DNA of 64,000 bases, taken from Rhodococcus gordoniae (lineage in GTDB: Bacteria; Actinomycetota; Actinomycetes; Mycobacteriales; Mycobacteriaceae). Positions 58,101 through 64,000 of the stretch are shown in pieces. A model generated the notes under the pieces. The model did no database searches and was not told the DNA's origin. It saw only the letters and a list, made by a program, of their open reading frames with translations. A program made the position numbers and the translations under genes. Numbering within the stretch: the stretch's first letter is position 1; the number at the start of each line of letters is the position of its first letter. The DNA is taken from positions 310,001 through 374,000 of the forward strand of contig NZ_LPZN01000003.1 in assembly GCF_001646655.1 (NCBI RefSeq), written 5' to 3'.

Positions 58101-58761
58101 CGGCTGCCAGCACCGTCACGACGAGCGCGTCGAGGGTACCGAGTTCGGCGAGGAGATCGGTGGGTGCTCCGCGCAGCGACGCGCAGTGGATCACGACGCC
58201 GCGGGCCGTGCCGGTGGCGTCGATGGCGTCGGCGAGATCGTGCGCGAACTGGACGTTTCCGCTGGTGTGGTGGGCGCGGTAGAACAACACGCCCACGCGG
58301 GGCAACTCTTCGCCCGCCGGCCTCGCAGGCCGGTCGAGCACGCCCCATTCGGGCAGTTCGGCAGGCGGTTCGAAGCCTTCACCGCCGAGCAGCACGGTGT
58401 CGGTCAGGAAGGCGTGCAACTGATCGAGATTGGTGGGTCCGCCGTGCGCGAGATAGCGATGTGCCTCGGCCGCAACGCCGATCGGAACCGTCGAATACTC
58501 CATGAGTTCGGCGTCGGGTGTTTGTTCACCGCCCAGGACGACGACCGGCACCCCGGTTGCCAGCACGGTGTCGAGTCCGTCCCGCCAGCTGCGTGCGGAA
58601 CCCAGTATCCGCACGACGACCAGGCCCGAACCGTCGAGCAGCGCGGGAAGTTCGGTGGGCACGTCGAGGCGCGACGGGTTGCCGAGCACCCAGTCGGCAC
58701 CGCTCGACCGGGCCGACAGCAGGTCGGTGTCGGACGTCGACAACAAAGTCAGGCGCGTCAC
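55150..58761 (-). CDS. cobN: Aerobic cobaltochelatase subunit CobN
   Basis: A 1203-aa large subunit that inserts cobalt into hydrogenobyrinic acid a,c-diamide with ATP, together with CobS and CobT which are not in this window. Motifs: MLSAYPTKHSRVGNAVGLDT, LHHYLAAYKWVEHGF-like region, VHLGKHGSMEWLPGKNAGL and AWGGFAYGRGVHGVAAADDM. GTG at 58759-58761 is chosen because it follows the riboswitch; longer readings would run into it. Upstream riboswitch means repression by B12. Confidence 0.93.
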   Translation of the reverse strand: MTRLTLLSTSDTDLLSARSSGADWVLGNPSRLDVPTELPALLDGSGLVVVRILGSARSWRDGLDTVLATGVPVVVLGGEQTPDAELMEYSTVPIGVAAEAHRYLAHGGPTNLDQLHAFLTDTVLLGGEGFEPPAELPEWGVLDRPARPAGEELPRVGVLFYRAHHTSGNVQFAHDLADAIDATGTARGVVIHCASLRGAPTDLLAELGTLDALVVTVLAAGGTKPATVSAGGEDEAWDVGALAALDIPILQALCLTWSREDWAESDDGVSPLDSATQIAVPEFDGRIITVPFSFKELDADGLPRYVTDPERCRRVAGIAVAHARLRHVPPPQRRIAIMLSAYPTKHSRVGNAVGLDTPVSAIHMLRALRDAGYDLGDGFPGMDLEDDTEAGNTLIHALIDAGGQDEEWLTADQLAGNPVRVTTSDYLAWTGDLPAELTDAIAETWGPAPGSLFVDGSGDDQAIVLATLQAGNVVLMIQPPRGFGENPVAIYHDPDMAPSHHYLAAYKWVEHGFGADAVVHLGKHGSMEWLPGKNAGLSAACATDAAIGNLPLIYPFLVNDPGEGAQAKRRAHAIIVDHLIPPMARAESYGDIARLEQLLDEYSNIAAMDPAKLPAIRAQIWTLIQAAKLDHDLGLDDRPHDAEFDDFLLHVDGWLCEVKDAQIRDGLHVLGAAPVGEARVNLVLSILRAAQVWGGKSNAVPGLRTALGLKPEAPLAEVDGIEGVARSLVQAMEDDDWRTESASRIVESVLGHPDTEVARVLAFATEEVVPRLAGTTAELDAVLHALDGGYVPAGPSGSPLRGLVNVLPTGRNFYTVDPKAVPSRLAYDTGVALANNLIERYLADTGEYPQSVGLSVWGTSAMRTAGDDIAEVLALIGVRPEWDAESRRVRELTVIPLEELDRPRIDVTVRISGFFRDAFPHVIGMLDDAIRMVAALDEPDEQNYVRAHARRDEAEHGDADRAVRRIFGSKPGSYGAGILQLIDSGNWRTDADLAEVYTAWGGFAYGRGVHGVAAADDMRTNYRRIAVAAKNTDTREHDIADSDDYFQYHGGMVATVRALTGTDPKAYIGDSTTPDAVRTRSLAEETARVFRARVVNPRWIGAMRRHGYKGAFELAATVDYLFGYDATAGVVEDWMYESLAQNYALDPENQEFLREANPWALRGIIERLTEAADRGLWAEPDPETVNSLQQAYLDVEGDLEDRA

Positions 58762-58821
58762 GACGCAACCCGAAAACACAGGCGTACAGCCATGTTCAGT
58801 CTCCAAAACCCTCGTGGACCT

Positions 58822-58997
58822 CACGTGCCGTGGCCGGTCTCCTGGCTGACGGGTCGTCGCTGCTGCGCCGACCTTCCCGGACCGAGATCCAGTGGCCTCC
58901 GTACCGGCGGACCGGTACGGACGAGGGCGAGCAACTATCCGCTCACAGTGGCGAGGGCCGCGCCGGTTTCTCACCGGCTTCCCGAGCACCACGGCAA
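58822..58997 (-). ncRNA. Cobalamin riboswitch of cobN-cobF
   Basis: Minus-strand core: CTCGGGAAGCCGGTGAGAAA, CGGCGCGGCCCTCGCCACTG and GTCAGCCAGGAGACCGGCC (canonical B12 box), with a long variable stem CGTACCGGTCCGCCGGTACG between. It ends ~60 bp before the cobN GTG. Confidence 0.92.
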
Positions 58998-59045
58998 ACC
59001 GAGAGTAGCGCACGTTGCCGGGAAGGTGTGCAAGCATGTGCGTCC

Positions 59046-60116
59046 GTGGATGCTCTCCCACCCTCTCTTCCTCCCGATCGGTGTCCCGGAATCCTCCGCC
59101 CGCACGTCGCTGCGGACGGGGCGCTGGTGCGCCTGCGTGTGCCCGGAGGACAACTCCCCGACGGCGCGCTTCGGGCATTGTCCGCGGTCTCGGTTGCCTG
59201 TGCGGACGGCGACGTGCACCTGACGTCGCGTGGAAACCTGCAGATCAGAGGTATCGAACTCGACGAGTGCGGAGGCGTGCCGTCGGCCCTGTCCGAGGCT
59301 GTGACCGCGACGGGTCTGTTGCCCTCGGCGAGTCACGAACGGGTGCGCAACATCGTCGCGTCTCCCCTCACGGGGCTCTGCGGAGGACTCGCGGATGTAC
59401 GTCCGCTCGTCCGTGAACTCGATGCCGGGTTGTGTGCCGATCCGGCGCTCGCCGACCTGCCGGGACGGTTCCTGTTCGGCATCGACGACGGTCGCGGGGA
59501 TATCGCCGCGATGCGCTGCGATCTGACCGCAATCCTCCGCGACCCCGCCGTGTCGACGATCGTGATCGGCGACCTCCGAGGACCGACGGTGCCGCTCGCG
59601 CAGGTGCCGGCGACACTGATCCGGCTGGCCCGGCACTTCGCCGGGATCCGGGATTCGGTGTGGCATGTGCGCCAACTCCCGCGTGCCGGAGCCGAGATCG
59701 GGGGCCGGGATCCAGCGCCCCGTCCACCGGCCTGCACGATGCCGTACGGCACACTCGGCGGCGCGGTATCGGTGCTGGTCCCGCTCGGAATTCTCACCCC
59801 GGGCATGGTGGCCGCCCTGCCGGATCGGGGTGTCGTCGTCACACCCTGGCGAGGACTGGTTCTTCCGGCGGAATCGAATCCTGTTGCGCTACGGGAAGCC
59901 GGCTTCGAGACCGCTGCCGAATCGTCGTGGCAGCGGGTGACCGCATGCACGGGAGCACCCGGGTGTAGCCTCGCCGAGGGTGACACCCGAGCGCTGGCTC
60001 GCCGGCTCGTCGCCGGAAACACAATCGATTCCCGAATTCATGTCGTCGGCTGCGAACGCGCCTGCGGCGCGCCGCACTCGCCTCATCGCCTTGCCTTCGC
60101 CAGGAGCACACCGTGA
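59046..60116 (+). CDS. cobG: Precorrin-3B synthase CobG
   Basis: A ~356-aa Fe-S/oxygen-dependent enzyme of the sulfite-reductase-like family that makes precorrin-3B. VHLTSRGNLQIRGIELDECG in the N-half and the cluster motif TACTGAPGCSLAEGDTRALA plus GCERACGAP in the C-half. The GTG at 59046 is used; a GTG at 59028 also in frame has its purine tract only a base or two away. Shares the intergenic region with cobN's riboswitch but is read the other way, so it needs its own promoter. Confidence 0.87.
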   Translation: MDALPPSLPPDRCPGILRPHVAADGALVRLRVPGGQLPDGALRALSAVSVACADGDVHLTSRGNLQIRGIELDECGGVPSALSEAVTATGLLPSASHERVRNIVASPLTGLCGGLADVRPLVRELDAGLCADPALADLPGRFLFGIDDGRGDIAAMRCDLTAILRDPAVSTIVIGDLRGPTVPLAQVPATLIRLARHFAGIRDSVWHVRQLPRAGAEIGGRDPAPRPPACTMPYGTLGGAVSVLVPLGILTPGMVAALPDRGVVVTPWRGLVLPAESNPVALREAGFETAAESSWQRVTACTGAPGCSLAEGDTRALARRLVAGNTIDSRIHVVGCERACGAPHSPHRLAFARSTP

Positions 60117-60787
60117 CTCTTCCACCGCCGCACCCTGCCCACGCGTCCGCGCCGCCTCGCCGGTACGACTACATCACCGACGGTGCCGAGATCTACGTCC
60201 GGTCGTTCGCGACGATCCGCGCCGAATCGGATCTGACCGCGATCCCCGCGACGGCGGAGAAGGTCGCGGTCCGGATGATCCACGCGAGCGGACAGACCGA
60301 TCTGGCACGGGATCTCGTGATCCATCCCGATCTTGTTCCGGCCGCACGCGCTGCGCTGAACGCGGGCGCTCCGATCCTCACCGACGCGAACATGGTGGCG
60401 TCGGGAGTCACCCGCACACGACTGCCCGCCGGCAACGACGTGGTGTGTCTGCTCGCCGATCCGCGTGTCCCCGAACTCGCCGAGCGCTGGGGCACGACCC
60501 GCTCCGCTGCGGCGGTGTCCCTGTGGGCCGACCGCCTCGAGGGTGCAGTCGTCGCGATCGGTAATGCCCCGACGGCCTTGTTCCATCTCCTCGAGATGCT
60601 CGACGCCGGCGCCCCCCGGCCGGCCGCGATCGTCGGGGTGCCCGTCGGGTTCATCGGCGCCGCCGAATCCAAGGAAGCGCTGCTCGACCATCGGCTGCAG
60701 ATACCCCATCTGGTGGTGCGGGGCCGCCGCGGCGGGTCGGCGATGGCGTCGTCCGCGATCAATGCACTCGCGCAGGAGAAGGAATGA
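60113..60787 (+). CDS. cobH: Precorrin-8X methylmutase CobH
   Basis: A 224-aa enzyme moving the C-11 methyl to C-12, giving hydrogenobyrinic acid. YVRSFATIRAESDLTAIPAT, EKVAVRMIHASGQTDLARDL with the catalytic histidine, ILTDANMVASGVTRTRLPAG, VVAIGNAPTALFHLLEML. GTG at 60113 overlaps the cobG stop. Confidence 0.93.
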   Translation: MTLPPPHPAHASAPPRRYDYITDGAEIYVRSFATIRAESDLTAIPATAEKVAVRMIHASGQTDLARDLVIHPDLVPAARAALNAGAPILTDANMVASGVTRTRLPAGNDVVCLLADPRVPELAERWGTTRSAAAVSLWADRLEGAVVAIGNAPTALFHLLEMLDAGAPRPAAIVGVPVGFIGAAESKEALLDHRLQIPHLVVRGRRGGSAMASSAINALAQEKE

Positions 60788-62340
60788 ACGACACGGTGTC
60801 CGGCAGGTTCTACGGAGTGGGCCTCGGCCCCGGCGATCCCGAACTCATCACGCGTAAGGCCGCGCGGTTGATCGCCGAGGCGGACGTCCTCGCCTACTAT
60901 TCCGGCACGCACGGCCGGTCCATCGCCCGGTCGATCGCCGCCGACCTCATCCCGGACGGGATGATCGAGGAACTGCTGGTGTACCCGGTGACGACGGGCA
61001 CCACCGATCACCCGGGCGGGTACGACGGCGCGATCGCCGATTTCTACGACGAGTCCGCCGCCCGGCTGGCCGCCCATCTCGACGCGGGACGCACCGTGGT
61101 GGTGCTGTGCGAGGGCGACCCGTTGTTCTACGGCTCGTACATGTATCTGCACGACCGCCTCGCGCCGCGATACCCGACGGAGGTGGTACCGGGTGTGACG
61201 TCGGTGTCCGCTGCTGCGGCTGCCGCAGCCGAGCCGATGGTCCGCCGCACCGACGTGCTCACCATCCTGCCGGGCACGCTTCCCACTCCGGAGCTGGCAC
61301 GTCGGCTCGCCGACACCGACGGTGCGGCGATCATGAAGCTGGGCAGGACGTTCCCCGCCGTCCGGGAGGCGCTCGCCCAGTCCGGTCGACTCGACGACGC
61401 GGTCTACATCGAACGCGCATCGATGGACCGGCAACGCATCCTGCCGGTCGCCGAGGTCGACGCGGACGCGGTGCCGTACTTCTCGGTGATCCTCACCGCC
61501 GGTGACCGTGCGCCGAAGAACCGCGAGATCGGCGACCGGTCCCGGCCGGTCGCCGTGGAGTCGCCGGAAGCGGATGTGACGAACGAGTTGCTCGTCGTCG
61601 GGCTGGGACCGGCCGACGAGAAGTGGCTGACACCCGAAGCGGCGGACGCGCTCGCGCAGGTCGATCACGTCGTCGGTTACGGACCGTACGTCGACCGCGT
61701 TCCGGTTCGCACCGGGCTGCACCGTCATTCGAGTGGCAACACCGTGGAGGTGGACCGCGCGCGATTCGCGCTCGATCTCGCCCTGTCCGGCGAGAAGGTC
61801 GCCGTGGTCTCCGGTGGTGACGCCGGGGTCTTCGGCATGGCGTCGGCGGTCTTCGAGGCCGCGCAGGACGAGAAGTACGCGTCCGTACCGATTCGCGTCC
61901 TGCCGGGTGTCTCCGCGGTGCAGGCCGTGGCAGCGCGCGCCGGCGCCCCGATCGGTGGTGACTTCGCGGTGATGAGCCTGTCGGATCGCCTCAAGCCGTG
62001 GAACGTGATCGAGAAACGACTGGCGGCGGTCGCCGAGGCCGATCTCGTCCTGGGTATCTACAACCCGGCGTCGCGCTCGCGCACCACGCAGGTCGCCGAT
62101 GCGAAAGCGGTACTGCTGAAACATCGTCCGGCCGATACCGTCGTCGTGATCGGGTGCGATGTGGGACGGCCCGGCGAGTCGCTCGAGGTCACGACGCTCG
62201 AGAAACTGGATCCGGCGAGCGTCGACATGAAGTGCCTGCTCATCGTCGGCGCGGCGGGTACGTCGGTGACGTCGACCGGTGCCGTGTGGACGAAACGGTC
62301 GGTCGACGTTCGGATTCCGGAATCGTCCACCACCGCGTGA
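60784..62340 (+). CDS. cobIJ: Bifunctional CobI-CobJ (precorrin-2 C20- and precorrin-3B C17-methyltransferase)
   Basis: A 518-aa fusion. Residues ~1-245 are CobI (FYGVGLGPGDPELITRKAAR, VVVLCEGDPLFYGSYMYLHD, VVPGVTSVSAAAAAAAEPMV). Residues ~260-510 are CobJ (LLVVGLGPADEKWLTPEAAD, VAVVSGGDAGVFGMASAVFE, VLPGVSAVQAVAARAGAPIG). The same fusion occurs in mycobacteria. ATG at 60784 overlaps the cobH stop. Confidence 0.94.
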   Translation: MNDTVSGRFYGVGLGPGDPELITRKAARLIAEADVLAYYSGTHGRSIARSIAADLIPDGMIEELLVYPVTTGTTDHPGGYDGAIADFYDESAARLAAHLDAGRTVVVLCEGDPLFYGSYMYLHDRLAPRYPTEVVPGVTSVSAAAAAAAEPMVRRTDVLTILPGTLPTPELARRLADTDGAAIMKLGRTFPAVREALAQSGRLDDAVYIERASMDRQRILPVAEVDADAVPYFSVILTAGDRAPKNREIGDRSRPVAVESPEADVTNELLVVGLGPADEKWLTPEAADALAQVDHVVGYGPYVDRVPVRTGLHRHSSGNTVEVDRARFALDLALSGEKVAVVSGGDAGVFGMASAVFEAAQDEKYASVPIRVLPGVSAVQAVAARAGAPIGGDFAVMSLSDRLKPWNVIEKRLAAVAEADLVLGIYNPASRSRTTQVADAKAVLLKHRPADTVVVIGCDVGRPGESLEVTTLEKLDPASVDMKCLLIVGAAGTSVTSTGAVWTKRSVDVRIPESSTTA

Positions 62341-62380
62341 CGTGCGGTGTCCACCCCGGATCGTCGACAGGTTCGCTCTC

Positions 62381-62426
62381 CGAAACGGGGTTCGCCCCTG
62401 CTGCGACCGTGGCGAACCCCGCTTCG
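62381..62426. terminator. Bidirectional terminator between cobIJ and cobM
   Basis: CGAAACGGGGTTCGCC and GGCGAACCCCGCTTCG form a 16-bp stem (one mismatch) with a 14-base loop between convergent genes. Confidence 0.72.
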
Positions 62427-62444
62427 GTGCGCGCGGATGAAACG

Positions 62445-63206
62445 CTATCCGAGTCCGTGGCGTTCGCGGGCGGGGTCGTAGAGGTGCGAGCAGGCGACGT
62501 CGGGTTGCTCCCGTACCCCGAGTGCCCGTCCGACGACGATCACCGCGGTGTGCTTCAGCCCCGCTGCCTCGACGCTGTCGGCGATGTCCGCGAGGGTGCC
62601 GCGCAGCACGATCTGGTTCGGGCGTGATGCGAACGCGACCACCGCGACGGGGCAGTCGGCACCGTACTCCACCGTGAGTTCCTCGGCTAGGACGCGGATG
62701 CGCGTGATCGCCAGGTGCAGGACGAGACTTGCCCGGAGCCCGGCGACCCGCGCGAGCGCCTCGGTGTCGGGCATGGCGGTGGAGCGGGCCTGGGTGCGGG
62801 TCAGCACGACCGTCTGTACGAGTTCGGGGACGGTCAGTTCGGTACCGAGCGCCGCGGCCGCCGCGGCGTAGGCCGGAACACCGGGCGTGACGTTCCAGGG
62901 CACACCTGCGGCGTCGAGTCGTCGCGTCTGTTCGGTGAGCGCGGAGTACAGTGACGGGTCGCCGGAGCACAGCCGCACCGCATCGAGCCCGCGCCGGTGT
63001 GCGTCGACGAGGTGGGCGGTGATCTCGTCGAGGTCCAGATGTTGCGTGTCGATCAGTTCGGCGTCGTCACGGCAGTGCGAGAGGGTCTCGGCATCGAGAT
63101 AGGTACCGGCGTACAGAACGACCGGGACCTCGCGGAGCAGGTTCACCGCTCGTAGCGTGAGCAGGTCTGCCGCTCCCGGTCCGGAGCCTACGAAATGGAC
63201 TGTCAT
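62445..63206 (-). CDS. cobM: Precorrin-4 C11-methyltransferase CobM
   Basis: A 253-aa tetrapyrrole methylase: MTVHFVGSGPGAADLLTLRA start, VVLYAGTYLDAETL, AVRLCSGDPSLYSALTEQTR, VTPGVPAYAAAAAALGTELT, ELVQTVVLTRTQARS. ATG at 63204-63206 overlaps the cobL stop, so cobL-cobM is one unit on the minus strand. Confidence 0.92.
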   Translation of the reverse strand: MTVHFVGSGPGAADLLTLRAVNLLREVPVVLYAGTYLDAETLSHCRDDAELIDTQHLDLDEITAHLVDAHRRGLDAVRLCSGDPSLYSALTEQTRRLDAAGVPWNVTPGVPAYAAAAAALGTELTVPELVQTVVLTRTQARSTAMPDTEALARVAGLRASLVLHLAITRIRVLAEELTVEYGADCPVAVVAFASRPNQIVLRGTLADIADSVEAAGLKHTAVIVVGRALGVREQPDVACSHLYDPARERHGLG

Positions 63207-64000
63207 CGTTCACCTTTCACTGCACTCCATTGCACCACGGGCCGTTGCGCGCGCCAGCCGGTGAATGTTCCGATCGGATCGGCGTGTTCGACGGACAGGC
63301 GCACGAGTTCACCGCCGTGCACCTTCCACCACCGCACCAGGACGGCCTCGGTCTCCAGGGTCACCGCGTGCGCGACGAGCCGTCCGCCGGGAGTCAGTGC
63401 GTCCCAGCACGCGTCGAGCACGCCGTCGCGGCTTCCTCCCCCGCCGACGAAGATCGCGTCGGGTGCTTCGAGACCGGCGAGCGCAGCAGGGGCGGGCCCG
63501 CGGACGACGCGGACGGCGGACGGCACACCCAACGCGGCGGCATTGCGTTCGATCGCGTCGGCGCGACCCGCATTGCTCTCCACCGAGATCGTGTGGCAAC
63601 GGGGATCGGTGCGTGCCCATTCGATTCCGACGGAACCGGCACCGGCACCGACGTCCCACAGCAGCTCCCCCGGACGCGGCGCGAGAGCACACACGGCGGC
63701 GAGACGCACGGTCCGCTTGCTGAGCTGGCCGTCGTGTTCGAACAGCTCGTCGGCGAGACCGGGCGCTGCCGACAGCCCTGCGGAACCGTCGGCCTCGATG
63801 CACAGCAGACTCAACGACGGAACCGATGCGTTCACGAGATCGTCTGCTGTCGAATCGATCCGGGATTCTGCATCCGCTCCGAGATTCGACAGCACCGAGA
63901 CACGGGAGTTGCCGAACCCGCCGTCGGACAGCAGCGCCGCGACGTCCGGCACCCGCGCTCCGTCGACGAGAACCACGAGCCGCCGGCCGCGGGTGAGAAA
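63203..64000 (-). CDS. cobL: Precorrin-6Y methyltransferase CobL, N-terminus beyond the window
   Basis: The visible ~265 residues are the end of the CobE-like methylase domain (FLTRGRRLVVLVDGA...) and the whole CobT-like decarboxylating C15-methyltransferase: DELFEHDGQLSKRTVRLAAV, PRPGELLWDVGAGAGSVGIE, CHTISVESNAGRADAIERNA, APDAIFVGGGGSRDGVLDAC. CobL methylates C5 and C15 and decarboxylates precorrin-6B. The frame is open to the right edge, so the gene is partial. Internal GTG at 63974-63976 is not taken as the start. Confidence 0.9.
   Translation of the reverse strand, partial: FLTRGRRLVVLVDGARVPDVAALLSDGGFGNSRVSVLSNLGADAESRIDSTADDLVNASVPSLSLLCIEADGSAGLSAAPGLADELFEHDGQLSKRTVRLAAVCALAPRPGELLWDVGAGAGSVGIEWARTDPRCHTISVESNAGRADAIERNAAALGVPSAVRVVRGPAPAALAGLEAPDAIFVGGGGSRDGVLDACWDALTPGGRLVAHAVTLETEAVLVRWWKVHGGELVRLSVEHADPIGTFTGWRAQRPVVQWSAVKGER

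Noticed and set aside
60784-62340. Possible assembly fusion of cobI and cobJ
   Set aside because: The same bifunctional enzyme is normal in related actinobacteria, and both halves are complete.

Overview
High-GC DNA with GTG/TTG starts, ATGA/GTGA stop-start overlaps and many actinobacterial gene families (FprA, MetZ next to a rhodanese, an Rv0358-like gene beside purA, Mcr racemase, CobIJ fusion, DUF6230/DUF6114 pair). It looks like a chromosomal segment of a mycolic-acid actinomycete, most likely Rhodococcus or a close relative. No rRNA, tRNA, CRISPR array, transposase or integrase was seen.

Layout. 1-5.7 kb: a decayed DUF559-like gene, then a tightly coupled three-gene minus-strand operon (DUF559-type nuclease-like protein, double winged-helix protein, large two-P-loop HerA/DUF87-type ATPase). 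The operon lies between two copies of a ~60-bp imperfect palindrome, with a third copy beyond the pseudogene. I read it as a candidate undescribed defence module. 5.7-6.5 kb: TSUP permease. 6.6-10.9 kb: a five-gene SipW-type secretion operon with three small alternate-signal-peptide proteins and two ER/SipW-type signal peptidases, one carrying a ~450-residue surface-type extension. 10.9-15.3 kb: B12 importer operon ending in an MBL-fold/CobU fusion. 15.3-31.1 kb: mostly housekeeping genes (metZ, rhodanese, fprA, B12-dependent nrdJ, mcr, MocR regulator, phoD, purA, terD). 31.3-35.2 kb: four overlapping glycosyltransferase genes, the third frameshifted. 35.3-39.7 kb: second B12-riboswitch importer operon with a FhuF-like Fe-S protein and an unknown protein. 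39.8-44.2 kb: third riboswitch-controlled ABC importer. 44.4-54.4 kb: membrane/PepSY proteins, metE behind a B12 riboswitch, two SDRs, a methyltransferase and a DUF6230/DUF6114 pair. 54.4-64 kb: aerobic corrin-ring genes cobF, cobN, cobG, cobH, cobIJ, cobM and cobL (cobL runs off the right edge).

Theme. Five cobalamin riboswitches (about 15.2, 35.3, 44.2, 47.1 and 58.9 kb) control three importers, B12-independent methionine synthase and cobaltochelatase. With NrdJ, CobU and the corrin-ring enzymes they make this segment a cobalamin uptake, salvage, synthesis and use region. When B12 is plentiful the riboswitches should repress uptake, cobN-cobF and metE; when it is scarce all of them are released together.
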